From Lysinibacillus alkalisoli (lineage in GTDB: Bacteria > Bacillota > Bacilli > Bacillales_A > Planococcaceae): a DNA stretch of 64,000 bases. Below the pieces are notes generated by a model that was not told the origin of the DNA, made no database searches, and saw only the letters and a list, made by a program, of their open reading frames with translations. The DNA is taken from contig NZ_BMJT01000002.1 of assembly GCF_014643595.1 (NCBI RefSeq), forward strand, positions 186,001 through 250,000, given 5' to 3'. Positions 26,503 to 35,571 of this stretch are shown here, piece after piece (position 1 is the stretch's first letter; every line of letters begins with the position of its first letter). A program made the position numbers and the translations under genes.

Positions 26503-26528
26503 GAATCGTTTTGTGTCAGTCCTGAGTC
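26503..26528 (+). promoter_or_regulatory. weak candidate ECF promoter for the sigma/ABC operon
   Basis: GAATC and AGTC are 17 bases apart, a degenerate form of the AAC...CGTC pattern seen for the two SigV-like genes. The match is poor. Confidence 0.25.
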
Positions 26529-26549
26529 TAATGAGTAGAGGTGAATAAA

Positions 26550-27095
26550 GTGATTGATGATATACAACAAGCCATGCTAGGTGATGAGGAAGCTTTTCAG
26601 CGTTTAATTACTCAACAACATGCGTCTTTATATCGCATGATTTATGCTTATGTACATAATGAAATAGATGCTATAGAAGTTTTTCAAAACGTTGTGGTAA
26701 AAGCATTTTATGCGTTATCTACATTACAGCAACCAACGTATTTTGTAACATGGCTTATGCGTATTGCGATTAATGAGAGCATTACATTTATGAAAAAACA
26801 AGCTCGCGAGTCAAGTGCCCCAATAGAACAATTCATGCATATTGCCGATCATGTACCATCACCAGATGAAAACATTGATTTGTGGCAAGCTTTAAATGAG
26901 TTAAATGATCAATATAAGACCGTACTCTTATTGCGATATTATCAAGATTATACAGTGGTGCAAATTGCGGAGGTTACACAGTTACCTGAAGGTACAGTGA
27001 AAACAAGCATTCGTAGAGGACTACAACAATTAAAAAAACGAATGAAGGGGGCGTATTATGATGACTTCCAATCCTTTAAAAACCATGATGAATAA
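26550..27095 (+). CDS. ECF-type RNA polymerase sigma factor
   Basis: A sigma-70 protein of about 181 residues. Region 2 appears as YAYVHNEIDAIEVFQNVVVKA and region 4 as QDYTVVQIAEVTQLPEGTVKTS followed by IRRGLQQLKKRMK. Two GTG codons compete: 26541 and 26550. AGAGGTG spaced six bases before 26550 favours the latter. It overlaps the downstream ABC ATPase gene by 38 bases in another frame. There is no separate anti-sigma gene in the operon, but the ATPase N-terminus resembles one. It may activate a small regulon including this transporter. Confidence 0.9.
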   Translation: MIDDIQQAMLGDEEAFQRLITQQHASLYRMIYAYVHNEIDAIEVFQNVVVKAFYALSTLQQPTYFVTWLMRIAINESITFMKKQARESSAPIEQFMHIADHVPSPDENIDLWQALNELNDQYKTVLLLRYYQDYTVVQIAEVTQLPEGTVKTSIRRGLQQLKKRMKGAYYDDFQSFKNHDE

Positions 27096-27870
27096 TATTC
27101 CAGTACCAACTTCTCAATTAATCGAAGTCATACAAGTAAAAGGTATGACCAAAACATTTCAACATGAGTCACATCAAGTGACAGCATTGCAAGATGTTAA
27201 CTTTACTATTTATCAAGGTGAGATGGTAGCCATTATGGGGACGAGTGGCTCAGGCAAAAGCACATTATTGCAAATGATAGGCGCAATAGATGCACCAACG
27301 AGTGGTCAAATATTAATACGGGGAGAGCAAGCTAATATTTATCAAGAGCCACAAGCCACACTTTTTAGACGAGACAATATAGGCTTTGTTTTTCAATCTT
27401 TTGAGCTATTAGAAGATTTAACAGTAGCTGACAATGTTGCCATGCCTTTAATCTTACAAGATATGCCACATAAAGAAATTGAAACTCGTGTAAATGAAGT
27501 TTTAACTCAAGTGGAGATGCTACAATGGCGCACACATTTACCAGCAGAGTTATCGGGTGGACAGCAACAACGTGTAGCTATTGCACGTGCACTTATTGCA
27601 AGACCACCTATTTTGCTAGCTGACGAACCTACAGGTGCTCTTGATTTTAATACAACAAATACTATATTAGCATTACTACAAACGATCCAAACAAAGAAAC
27701 AACAAACGATGATTATTGTAACGCATGATGCCTATGTTGCAAGCTATGCAGACCGTGTGTTGTTTTTTCATGATGGACGCATTGTTGACCATTACGATAA
27801 CGAAAGAAATGAGTATGATGTTGGTCATATTTTAGAGAAGTTTAAACAAATTGCACGAGGTGACGTGTAA
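27058..27870 (+). CDS. ABC transporter ATP-binding protein (MacB/LolD type) with anti-sigma-like N-terminal extension
   Basis: The 270-residue ATPase has Walker [11 protein letters not shown]-loop FVFQSF, signature [15 protein letters not shown], Walker [13 protein letters not shown] and the switch histidine IIVTHD, of the lipoprotein-release/MacB/BceA group. Unlike usual members, about 25 residues precede the nucleotide-binding fold, with [18 protein letters not shown] resembling the cytoplasmic start of the two RsiV-like anti-sigmas (IPLPKEL, TPIPDAL). AAGGGGG seven bases before the ATG at 27058 supports translation of the extension. It overlaps the sigma gene and is coupled to the permease gene. 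Confidence 0.9.
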   Translation: MMTSNPLKTMMNNIPVPTSQLIEVIQVKGMTKTFQHESHQVTALQDVNFTIYQGEMVAIMGTSGSGKSTLLQMIGAIDAPTSGQILIRGEQANIYQEPQATLFRRDNIGFVFQSFELLEDLTVADNVAMPLILQDMPHKEIETRVNEVLTQVEMLQWRTHLPAELSGGQQQRVAIARALIARPPILLADEPTGALDFNTTNTILALLQTIQTKKQQTMIIVTHDAYVASYADRVLFFHDGRIVDHYDNERNEYDVGHILEKFKQIARGDV

Positions 27871-30239
27871 TGTTTAACTTACGTACGATAGCATTAAAGC
27901 TCTTTCGGGCTAGTTTACTACAAGTTTGTCTTAGTATTATGACAGTTGCATCTGCTGTTGCTTTAATTGTGATGATGTGTACGTATGGCTTTAGTGCAAA
28001 AAAGCAATTTGATCAAGAACAGTATGCACAATATGGAGACACGGATATGATGTTTGGTTATGAGATGACAGATGATCTTCATTTAACGCCTTCTTTGTTA
28101 CAAGAGATGGAGCGTCTTGATAATATAGAGGCCATATCACCTGTTGTCTTACAAGTATCAAGCCATATTGATACAATGGCTATTACAGTATTTGGTGTGA
28201 AAAATGATGCGTTAGTAAAGAGTCGCTTTCATTTTACAAAAGATTTATCATCACATACTGTAGCTGTGACGTCGCGTGTCGCTTCATCACTACAAAAGAC
28301 TATTGGTGATGACATTCACTTTGAAGGCCAATCATTTACTATACAAGAAATCATTCAACAACATGAGCCTATCATATGGCTGTCATACCAACGTGCGCAA
28401 CAATTGTATCCACAAATGATGGCTGGGAAATTTGCACTTGTACAAGTGACAGATGATGCTTATATTACAGATGTCGCAACGAAGATTAGTCGTACAGATG
28501 CAAAGTTTAGAGTTGATATTCAAAATGAGGCTGAAGCTGTTGTTAAAAATATAGAAAGTTTACTCATTTTTATTATTGTATTGAGTGTTTTTACCATTAT
28601 CATTGCAGGTACATTATTGTTAACAAACTTTCAAATTATTTTTAGTAAATTAGTCAATCAGTTGAGAAGATTGCGCTTGATGGGAGCAACGACGAAACAA
28701 GTAGCAAGCATTGTCTTCACACAATTATTTTGCATTACAGCAATAGGTGTCGGTTTAGGTGCCATAGTAGGTAGCGTATTAATGACACAAATTGTCCCAT
28801 TACTTATTCAACGTTTTGATTTATTACCAATGATGCCTGCTTTTCCATTATGGATTGTGAGTAGTATAGCTGGAGTTTGCATTGTTGTTTTACAATTATT
28901 TGTCGGTTATCAAGTGTATCGCACATCTCGATTAATGCCTGCGCAAATGACTCAAAAACAACTAAAGCGTTTAGTGTGGACGAAACAATATACGATATGG
29001 TATATGGGGGTTAGTCTAGTGTCGGCATTATTACTTGCCTTAGGAAGTAAAGAGCATGCCCCTATTCCAACACTTATAGGTACCATTATGATCGTTATGC
29101 AATGCGTCATTGTGTTACCTTATGTGATGCAGTGGCTCATTCAATGTAGTTTAGTGATGGTGCGTGCTGTCTTTGGCAAACATATTTATTTAGCGTTACA
29201 ACAGCTCATGCCACAGTTGCGTAAAAATAGTAGTGTTTTAATAACGATATTATGTTTGATGATTATGTTAATCTTTACAACGACAACAATGAAATCAGCA
29301 CAGCAATCAGGGTTTGATTATATTCATGAGCGTTTTACAACAGAAGTCATTGCGACACATGATGTGGTACATACAGATATCGCTTATAATGCGCATTTAT
29401 TAGAGACTGTACAGCAGATGAAAGGTGTTGAGTCTGTAACAGGTGTGAGTATGCTACATGGCTATTCATCGGACGGTAATAACTTGAATGGATATGCCGT
29501 ATTTACGAGTGCGTTAGCGCCAAACGAGGCAATTATTACAGCTGAGAAAGCAGCCCTATTACATGTAGAAATAGGAGATGTGATCCCATTAGAAGGTTTT
29601 GATGACGAGGGGAATCAGCAAGTTACAAATGTAACAATTGTCGGAATTGAACCGGAACTCCATCACAATGAGAATTATCACATTCAATTAGCATGGCAAC
29701 CTGATAAAATGGCAACGTTTGGTTTATATGAACTTTATATTGAAGCGCCTAGTGAGACCGATTTCTCAGAGCTACAAACACAATATCCATCGCTTTATTT
29801 TGAGACTAAAACCGCCATACTAAAAGAGAATAGTCAATTGATAATGCAGCGTAACATATTGGTGAAGGCTACGTTATCTTTGCTGTTCTTTATTGCGATT
29901 ATAGGCATTATTCAAACGTTGCTACATGCTAGTTTTATGCGTTTACGCGATTATCAAATTAATCGTTTATTAGGGGTAACACCTCAAGGTTTACGCAAGT
30001 TGATTTTATATCAGGCACTGATTTTTATTAGTTACGGTATAGTTTGTGGCTTATTACTTGGCATTGGCTTCACGCAAGTGTTCTGGCAAGTATCAAGCGG
30101 GGAACAGTTAAATATGTACGACGTATTTTTTATCGGTGGTACATTACTTACATTAATTAGTCTTACAGCACTAGCTTTTGTGTGGCAAGGCTATGCCATC
30201 AGTCGTATGCGTATGGATGCAGTGGGATTCAAAAGTTGA
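27870..30239 (+). CDS. ABC transporter permease, FtsX/MacB family
   Basis: The 789-residue protein has an N-terminal helix, a large extracytoplasmic domain, three helices around residues 230-350, a central helix pair, a second extracytoplasmic domain and a final FtsX core of about three helices at 670-780. This is the duplicated FtsX layout of BceB/MacB-type permeases that work in antibiotic-peptide resistance, lipoprotein transport or signal sensing. The start overlaps the ATPase stop by one base. As part of the sigma operon it may both sense and respond to an extracellular signal. Confidence 0.88.
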   Translation: MFNLRTIALKLFRASLLQVCLSIMTVASAVALIVMMCTYGFSAKKQFDQEQYAQYGDTDMMFGYEMTDDLHLTPSLLQEMERLDNIEAISPVVLQVSSHIDTMAITVFGVKNDALVKSRFHFTKDLSSHTVAVTSRVASSLQKTIGDDIHFEGQSFTIQEIIQQHEPIIWLSYQRAQQLYPQMMAGKFALVQVTDDAYITDVATKISRTDAKFRVDIQNEAEAVVKNIESLLIFIIVLSVFTIIIAGTLLLTNFQIIFSKLVNQLRRLRLMGATTKQVASIVFTQLFCITAIGVGLGAIVGSVLMTQIVPLLIQRFDLLPMMPAFPLWIVSSIAGVCIVVLQLFVGYQVYRTSRLMPAQMTQKQLKRLVWTKQYTIWYMGVSLVSALLLALGSKEHAPIPTLIGTIMIVMQCVIVLPYVMQWLIQCSLVMVRAVFGKHIYLALQQLMPQLRKNSSVLITILCLMIMLIFTTTTMKSAQQSGFDYIHERFTTEVIATHDVVHTDIAYNAHLLETVQQMKGVESVTGVSMLHGYSSDGNNLNGYAVFTSALAPNEAIITAEKAALLHVEIGDVIPLEGFDDEGNQQVTNVTIVGIEPELHHNENYHIQLAWQPDKMATFGLYELYIEAPSETDFSELQTQYPSLYFETKTAILKENSQLIMQRNILVKATLSLLFFIAIIGIIQTLLHASFMRLRDYQINRLLGVTPQGLRKLILYQALIFISYGIVCGLLLGIGFTQVFWQVSSGEQLNMYDVFFIGGTLLTLISLTALAFVWQGYAISRMRMDAVGFKS

Positions 30240-30299
30240 ATTTTAACTTGGTGAGATGCTACAATAACAGCAACAATCAAATAAAGGAGAATGTTGTGA

Positions 30300-30839
30300 A
30301 TGGAGCATCAAGCCCCTGCAAAAAATGAGTTTTTTAGTATGTTAAAGACTGTCATTATTACATTTATTGTTGTGTTACTAATCAAGACATTTATTTTGAC
30401 ACCTGTTAATGTAAAGGGTGTGTCAATGGAGCCAACGTATGTGAATAAAGATGTTGTCTTAGTGGATCGCGTGACATCACTAGAACGCTTTCAACAAGTT
30501 GTATTTGAATCACCTAATAATCCAGATGAATGGTATATTAAACGTTTGATTGGTTTACCAGGTGACAAAATCGAAATGAAAAACGATGTCTTATACGTAA
30601 ATGATAAGCCTTATGAAGAAAATTATGTTAAGCGCAGTGCAAAAGGGATTAATTTACGTACAACAGAAGATTTTGAAGCGATAATAGTACCTAAAGATAA
30701 ATTATTTGTGATGGGGGATAATCGTTTAAATAGTATGGATAGTCGCCACTTTGGTTTTATCGAAAAGGATATTATTATGGGTAAAGTATTAGCAACAGTG
30801 TACCCATTTACCAATATAGGGCTAGCAAAAAAGCAATAA
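30300..30839 (+). CDS. lepB: type I signal peptidase
   Basis: The 179-residue membrane-anchored serine protease cleaves signal peptides. It has one N-terminal membrane helix (residues 14-32), the catalytic serine S42 in GVSMEPTY, the general-base lysine K81 in WYIKRLIGLPGD, and GDNRLNSMDSRHFG near the C-terminus. Length and topology match Bacillus SipS/SipT. AAAGGAG ten bases upstream supports the ATG. It lies 60 bases after the ABC permease gene; cotranscription is possible. Confidence 0.95.
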   Translation: MEHQAPAKNEFFSMLKTVIITFIVVLLIKTFILTPVNVKGVSMEPTYVNKDVVLVDRVTSLERFQQVVFESPNNPDEWYIKRLIGLPGDKIEMKNDVLYVNDKPYEENYVKRSAKGINLRTTEDFEAIIVPKDKLFVMGDNRLNSMDSRHFGFIEKDIIMGKVLATVYPFTNIGLAKKQ

Positions 30840-30935
30840 GATATGTATAAAAATGGTGAATAGCAATGTTGTTTTTATTGCTTTTCCTTATAGCGACTAG
30901 ATGAGTTGCACGTTAATCATAGTTAAATAAATGTA

Positions 30936-30976
30936 AGAAGCCTCACTTGACAGGTATTGTGTCAAGTGAGGCTTCT
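30936..30976. terminator. terminator between convergent genes
   Basis: A 17-bp perfect stem (AGAAGCCTCACTTGACA / TGTCAAGTGAGGCTTCT) with a 7-base loop sits between the signal peptidase gene and the minus-strand membrane protein gene. Confidence 0.85.
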
Positions 30977-30986
30977 TTGTAGTGGC

Positions 30987-31262
30987 TTAATAAAAAACAA
31001 TAAAGCATACCATAGCTGCAAGTGAAGCTACTACAGTGATAGAATTAACAACGATTACGCCACTATTTTGTGTTAAAATGCCCATGATAAATGAGACAAT
31101 TAAACCAGCACCAGCTATTAAAAACGACATATTAATAATCATTGTGCCAGCATCTTTTGTTAAAATACCAATGGTAAAAAACAATAAAGCTAAAATTAAC
31201 ATGGAAACGGTAAGTTTTAATGATACATAGTCTTTATCATTACTAGCTAAAAAATTTATCAT
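30987..31262 (-). CDS. small membrane protein of unknown function
   Basis: A 91-residue protein of about three hydrophobic segments. GAGGTGG supports the ATG at 31262 rather than the GTG at 31271. The sequence contains two similar halves, GILTKDAGTMIINMSFLIAG and GILTQNSGVIVVNSITVVAS, suggesting an internal duplication of a helical unit. I cannot assign it to a family. It is convergent with lepB and lies downstream of the thiamine genes on the same strand. Confidence 0.68.
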   Translation of the reverse strand: MINFLASNDKDYVSLKLTVSMLILALLFFTIGILTKDAGTMIINMSFLIAGAGLIVSFIMGILTQNSGVIVVNSITVVASLAAMVCFIVFY

Positions 31263-31326
31263 GATAACCACCTCTTATAGCATATCATACCACTTTTTGC
31301 ACATAAAAAGACATATAAAATGAAAG

Positions 31327-31941
31327 TCACATGTTACGCAAAGAGGTGACAGCAGCCTTCACATCATCAGCCGCACTAATCGCTGAAATAACAGCAACTC
31401 CATTTACGCCAGTAGCACGCACAGCCTGTACATTATCGGTAGTAATACCACCAATGGCCACTTTCGGAACGCGAGGAAATGCCTCTTGTAGTGCTTGTAA
31501 AGTTTCAATGCCACAAGGCTGTTGTGCATCATCTTTTGAAGCCGTCGTAAAAATAGGGCCAATCCCCACATAGTCAGCACCATCTAATACCGCTTGTTTA
31601 ATTTCTTTTTTATTATGAGCAGATACGCCGAGTATGGCATGTGGTAGTTGTTTACGTACAGTGGCTGCATGTGCATCATCTTGCCCAATATGTATACCAT
31701 CTGCTTGTAAGGCAATGGCTAATGGTACATCATCATTTACAATAAAAGGTACATTGTATTGTTGGCATAAATGTTGGCATGCTTTAGCAAATTGTAGTAA
31801 ATCGTCCCCTGTTTTGGCACCCTTCCCCTTTTCACGCAACTGAAATAAAGTAATGCCTGCTTGTAGCGCTTCTTCTAAAATCGCTAGGTTGGCATTTGTA
31901 GAGCCCATAATGAAATAAGTATGCAAATTATAAGTCATCAT
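31327..31941 (-). CDS. thiE: thiamine-phosphate synthase
   Basis: The 204-residue TIM-barrel enzyme couples HMP-pyrophosphate with HET-phosphate to thiamine phosphate. QLREKG, VNDDVPLA, DGIHIGQDD, GVSAHN, YVGIGPIFTTASKDD, and AIGGIT are the family phosphate- and pyrophosphate-binding segments. The ATG at 31941 overlaps the end of thiD by 14 bases and is preferred to the frame's longer opening. It is the last gene of the TPP-riboswitch-controlled thiMDE operon. Confidence 0.95.
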   Translation of the reverse strand: MMTYNLHTYFIMGSTNANLAILEEALQAGITLFQLREKGKGAKTGDDLLQFAKACQHLCQQYNVPFIVNDDVPLAIALQADGIHIGQDDAHAATVRKQLPHAILGVSAHNKKEIKQAVLDGADYVGIGPIFTTASKDDAQQPCGIETLQALQEAFPRVPKVAIGGITTDNVQAVRATGVNGVAVISAISAADDVKAAVTSLRNM

Positions 31942-32749
31942 ATAAGGTGACCTGCACTTTCTCAAAATTATGGTAGGCTGCATGGTTAGTAGGCCCGTGA
32001 CCAGAGCCTAAGTGTAAAGGGTGTTGAATCGCAGCTTGAATAAACTGTTTAGCAATGGTAACAGCTTCACGTAGCGCTGTACCTTTGGCGAGCTCAGCCG
32101 TTAAAGCAGCTGAGAATGTACAGCCTGTGCCATGTGTATCCTTTGTTGTAATAAATGGTGTCTCCACAATGAAGATATCATCTGTACTGACAATAATGTC
32201 ACGTGCTGTATGGCTGCCTGCTAAATGCCCTCCTTTAATAATCGCTACTTTCACACCAATTGTTAAGAGCGCTTGTCCAGCAGCAATCATGGTAGCATCA
32301 TCTACAATCGTCATACCTGTTAATACTTCGGCTTCAGGAATATTGGGTGTGATGACCGTTGCAAGTGGCAATAATTCCGTCTTCATCGCTGTGATGGCTT
32401 CTTGTTGTAAGAGTGAAGCACCACCTTTAGCAATCATTACAGGATCCACAACAAGAGGGATATTATGCGCTTTCATTAAACGGCTTACGGTTGTAATAAT
32501 AGCAGCAGAAAATAACATACCTGTCTTCGCTGCTTGAATAGGGAAATCATCGAGCACTGCTTTTAATTGACTTTCAACATCTTGAACAGGTATTGCATGT
32601 ACAGCATGTACACCTTGTGTATTTTGAGAGGTAATCGCGGTAATCACAGATGTACCAAATGTCCCAAGCTCTTGAAATGTCTTAAGGTCGGCTTGGATAC
32701 CTGCGCCCCCACCACTATCAGAACCTGCTATTGTGAGTGTTACGTTCAT
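31928..32749 (-). CDS. thiD: hydroxymethylpyrimidine (phosphate) kinase
   Basis: This ribokinase-fold enzyme phosphorylates HMP and HMP-phosphate in thiamine synthesis and salvage. The N-terminal TIAGSDSGGGAGIQADLKTF and the C-terminal GTGCTFSAALTA anion-hole motif are exact family signatures. The frame begins MNMNVTL; the second methionine at 32749 is well placed after the AGGAGGATG site, but 32755 is also possible. The start overlaps thiM by about 30 bases and the end overlaps thiE, so the three are translationally coupled. Confidence 0.94.
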   Translation of the reverse strand: MNVTLTIAGSDSGGGAGIQADLKTFQELGTFGTSVITAITSQNTQGVHAVHAIPVQDVESQLKAVLDDFPIQAAKTGMLFSAAIITTVSRLMKAHNIPLVVDPVMIAKGGASLLQQEAITAMKTELLPLATVITPNIPEAEVLTGMTIVDDATMIAAGQALLTIGVKVAIIKGGHLAGSHTARDIIVSTDDIFIVETPFITTKDTHGTGCTFSAALTAELAKGTALREAVTIAKQFIQAAIQHPLHLGSGHGPTNHAAYHNFEKVQVTLYDDL

Positions 32750-33494
32750 GTTCATCCTCCTGACTTAATTCAAATAATGCGGTCATTAAATGCGAAACAA
32801 TATCACCAAATGTCCCTTGCACAGCTTGTTCGCCAACTCGCTTATAAAATGTCATGGCACTAATGACAGCCTCCATAGAAGGTCTTGTACAGTAAAAGGC
32901 AGCCACAACAGCGCTTAGTAAACAACCTGCCCCTGTAATTTGTGTTAAGCGGGCATCACCGCCTAAAATAGCTGCAGTTTGTAGGCCATCAGTTACGATA
33001 TCTTTTTCGCCTGTTACAGCTACAATGGTATTAAAGGTAGAAGCGACATGTTTCGCCATAGCGGTAACATCCGCTTGTCCCGCACCTGCATCGACACCTT
33101 TCGCCTGCCAATCAACACCAGCAATAGCAGCAAGTTCACCAGCATTGCAACGAATGACACTCATATTGATTTCTTTAAGTAATCGTCTTGTTGTAGTTAA
33201 GCGATAGGGTGATGCTCCTGCACCTACAGGATCAAAGACAACAGGAATATTAAGTTGATTGGCAGTTTTACCCGCTAATACCATGGCATCTACAGTACGC
33301 TGGTTTAACGTCCCGATATTAAGTACAACAGCATTCGCAATACGAGCAATATCACTAGCTTCTTCAGGTGCATCTGCCATAATAGGTGATGCCCCCATAG
33401 CAAGTAGTCCGTTTGCTTGGAAATTTGCAACGACAATATTTGTTATGCAATGAATTAACGGATTTTTTTGTCTTACTTCATAACTTGTAATCAT
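32718..33494 (-). CDS. thiM: hydroxyethylthiazole kinase
   Basis: The 258-residue ribokinase-fold enzyme phosphorylates the thiazole moiety (HET) for salvage. NPLIHCITN near the N-terminus, GASPIMADAPEE, FDPVGAGASPYR, VAVTGEKDIV and TGAGCLLSAVVAAF are characteristic. It is first in the thiM-thiD-thiE operon, a salvage set without thiC or thiG. GAGGTGAAC precedes the ATG. A TPP riboswitch with a terminator lies directly upstream. Confidence 0.95.
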   Translation of the reverse strand: MITSYEVRQKNPLIHCITNIVVANFQANGLLAMGASPIMADAPEEASDIARIANAVVLNIGTLNQRTVDAMVLAGKTANQLNIPVVFDPVGAGASPYRLTTTRRLLKEINMSVIRCNAGELAAIAGVDWQAKGVDAGAGQADVTAMAKHVASTFNTIVAVTGEKDIVTDGLQTAAILGGDARLTQITGAGCLLSAVVAAFYCTRPSMEAVISAMTFYKRVGEQAVQGTFGDIVSHLMTALFELSQEDEHERNTHNSRF

Positions 33495-33532
33495 AAGTTC
33501 ACCTCATTAAATTACGAATAATGTGTAATAGC

Positions 33533-33558
33533 AAAAACCCCCGACAAAGAGACGGGGG
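33533..33558 (-). terminator. terminator of the TPP riboswitch
   Basis: On the minus strand CCCCCGTCTCTTTGTCGGGGG is followed by TTTTTGC, directly between the aptamer and thiM. The 5' arm of the aptamer also contains a run of G residues that could compete for CCCCC. Confidence 0.8.
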
Positions 33559-33574
33559 CAGAAAACGACAAAAA

Positions 33575-33657
33575 GCGTTATTTTGCTCCCTACGTTAGTG
33601 TTAACTAACAGGTTCAAAGGGTCAGGTTTTAACCTTCTCAACAATATGTCCCCCTGC
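33575..33657 (-). ncRNA. thiamine pyrophosphate (TPP) riboswitch (THI element)
   Basis: Read on the minus strand, the element contains GGGGGACA, TTGAGA, the highly conserved ACCCTTTGAACCTG and GTTAGTTAACACTAACGTAGGG, the pattern of the TPP aptamer. It precedes thiMDE and a terminator. TPP binding should cause termination, so salvage genes are made when thiamine is limiting. Confidence 0.93.
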
Positions 33658-33851
33658 AAACAATCATTCGATTATCGTCATTGTAACATACTTCATAAAT
33701 AAGGCGATAATGATACATTTCTAGCGCTAACTTTTGTCTTAAAACGGGCTAGTACCTCCTTTTTTTGCTGTGAGGCGAAAAAGCGCTTGCCCTTTACACA
33801 TTTTATGCTAGAATAAGAATATTCTAATAATTCAGAAGTGATTGAAAGGCG
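33658..33851. promoter_or_regulatory. divergent promoter region, thiM and ilvE
   Basis: This stretch separates the TPP element (minus) from ilvE (plus). For ilvE, TTGCCC at about 33789 and TAGAAT near 33811 are 16 bases apart and form a plausible sigma-A promoter. A thi promoter should lie on the other strand near 33680-33720. No T-box, tRNA-like or leader peptide with branched-chain codons was seen before ilvE. Confidence 0.45.
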
Positions 33852-33860
33852 ATGTTGAAA

Positions 33861-34940
33861 ATGAAAGTACAAGACATGACGATTGAATACACAACAACTC
33901 CAAAGGAGAAACCAGATTTATCAACGCTCGTCTTTGGTAAAACATTTACAGACCATATGTTTGTCATGGATTATGAAGAGGGGAAAGGTTGGCATGATGC
34001 GCGTATTGTACCATATGGCGATATGACAATTAGCCCTGCGGCGATGGTATTTCATTATGGACAAACCGTTTTTGAAGGATTAAAAGCGTATAAAAATGAA
34101 GCAGGTGAAATTACATTATTCCGCCCAGATGAAAATATGAAGCGTTTAAATGCCTCTAATGATCGTCTCTGTATGCCTCATGTAGACGGTGAATTTGTCA
34201 TTGATGCAATGAAAAAGCTCATCGCAATTGAAAAGGACTGGGTACCTGCGAAAGCAGGCATGGCGCTATATGTACGCCCTGTGATGTTTGCTACAGAGGC
34301 GTATTTAGGTGTAGCACCTTCTAAAAAATACCGTTTCCTTATTTTGTTATCACCAGTAGGTGCTTATTATAAAGAAGGGATTAACCCTGTTAAAATCGCA
34401 GTGGAAGGCGAGTATGTACGTGCTGTCAAAGGCGGTACGGGCGCTGCGAAAACAGCAGGTAACTATGCGAGCTCTTTAAAAGCACAAGAAGTAGCCGAGG
34501 CAAATGGTTATTCTCAGGTACTATGGTTAGATGGTCGTGAGCATAAATATATTGAAGAAGTAGGCGCCATGAATGTGTTCTTTAAAATTAATGGTGAGAT
34601 TGTAACACCTGCTCTTAATGGTAGCATTTTACCAGGTATCACACGTAAATCGGTTGTACAACTTTTAACACATTGGGGCGAAAATGTAGTGGAGCGTCAA
34701 CTATCTATTGATGAATTAATCGAAGCAGCGAATAATGGTCAATTAGAAGAAGCATTTGGCACAGGTACAGCAGCCGTTATCTCGCCAATTGGCGAGCTGT
34801 TTTATAACGGGCAAAAAATTGTAGTAAATGAAGGTGAAATCGGTACATTAGCACAAAAAGTATACGATACAATTACAGGTATTCAGTTTGGTACAGTGGA
34901 AGACCCATTCGATTGGCGTGTACAAGTAGCAACGACATAA
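33861..34940 (+). CDS. ilvE: branched-chain amino acid aminotransferase
   Basis: The 359-residue class IV PLP aminotransferase performs the last step of valine, leucine and isoleucine synthesis. FHYGQTVFEGLKAY, VYVR-like strands, and EEVGAMNVFF together with VKGGTGAAKTAGNYA (holding the PLP-binding lysine) are typical. The frame opens at 33852, but AAAGG is only two bases away from that ATG; 33861 is better spaced. The start therefore remains ambiguous by three codons. It is monocistronic with a terminator. Confidence 0.93.
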   Translation: MKVQDMTIEYTTTPKEKPDLSTLVFGKTFTDHMFVMDYEEGKGWHDARIVPYGDMTISPAAMVFHYGQTVFEGLKAYKNEAGEITLFRPDENMKRLNASNDRLCMPHVDGEFVIDAMKKLIAIEKDWVPAKAGMALYVRPVMFATEAYLGVAPSKKYRFLILLSPVGAYYKEGINPVKIAVEGEYVRAVKGGTGAAKTAGNYASSLKAQEVAEANGYSQVLWLDGREHKYIEEVGAMNVFFKINGEIVTPALNGSILPGITRKSVVQLLTHWGENVVERQLSIDELIEAANNGQLEEAFGTGTAAVISPIGELFYNGQKIVVNEGEIGTLAQKVYDTITGIQFGTVEDPFDWRVQVATT

Positions 34941-34963
34941 GGTTAACGCTATTGTGTAACCAT

Positions 34964-34997
34964 AAAAAAGAGTCACGCAATGAGCGCGACTCTTTTT
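34964..34997 (+). terminator. terminator after ilvE
   Basis: AAAAAGAGTCACGC and GCGCGACTCTTTTT form a hairpin with the loop AATGA, followed by TTTTTG. Confidence 0.82.
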
Positions 34998-35074
34998 GTA
35001 TTTCGTCATCATTGATAGGAGACTTTGTAAGATGAGAACTCATAGTCACCTCGTTTGTCATATGCTGTGCAAGT

Positions 35075-35467
35075 TTACGTGTGATTGTTTTGACTAAACG
35101 AATTTGTAGTTGAGCGATCATTGTCTGTTATGTCTGCTTTCATCGTTGGAGAAAGTTGTGGGCTTTCATTAGCATCATCTACATTTGTTGTTGTTGTTGT
35201 TTTCATTAACTTCTCTAAACGCTGTTGAATTGTTTCAATTTGACGCAAAATCTTTGGATCTTTTGTTAAATTATAGAGTAAAATACATTCTTGTAATTGC
35301 ATTCGTAACTCTTTCATTTGTTTTTGACGATCATCTTCTGTTGTTACTTGCTTGGAAGGATTTTTGAAAAATGTTTTTGGCATAAAGTCTTCAAAGACAG
35401 TAGAAGGCATTGTCGTTTTTTTAGCGCTTGAAACATGGCCTAATGATGTAATGGGATAGATCTTCAT
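35075..35467 (-). CDS. hypothetical coiled-coil protein
   Basis: A 130-residue soluble protein of unknown function. Residues 50-90 (RQKQMKELRMQLQECILLYN...IQQRLEKLMK) form a probable coiled coil; the N-terminus MKIYPITSLGHV and the Thr/Asn/Asp-rich C-terminal tail look disordered. AAAAGGAGGTGAC precedes the ATG at 35467, a strong ribosome binding site, and a second in-frame ATG is close upstream. It is divergent from the next small gene; no family was recognised. Confidence 0.7.
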   Translation of the reverse strand: MKIYPITSLGHVSSAKKTTMPSTVFEDFMPKTFFKNPSKQVTTEDDRQKQMKELRMQLQECILLYNLTKDPKILRQIETIQQRLEKLMKTTTTTNVDDANESPQLSPTMKADITDNDRSTTNSFSQNNHT

Positions 35468-35571
35468 TAAAGTCACCTCCTTTTTATATACTATCGGTCA
35501 ATAATACATAACTTTAAAATGATAACGACATGTCATGTGCAATGTTAATGGAGTTAAAGGTGGTGTGGCAA

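Noticed and set aside
32055-32537. 160-codon plus-strand frame
   Set aside because: It is antisense to thiD, which has exact family signatures; the frame is a shadow of codon usage.
33700-33851. T-box leader before ilvE
   Set aside because: The space is too short, and no T-box sequence or specifier hairpin is seen.
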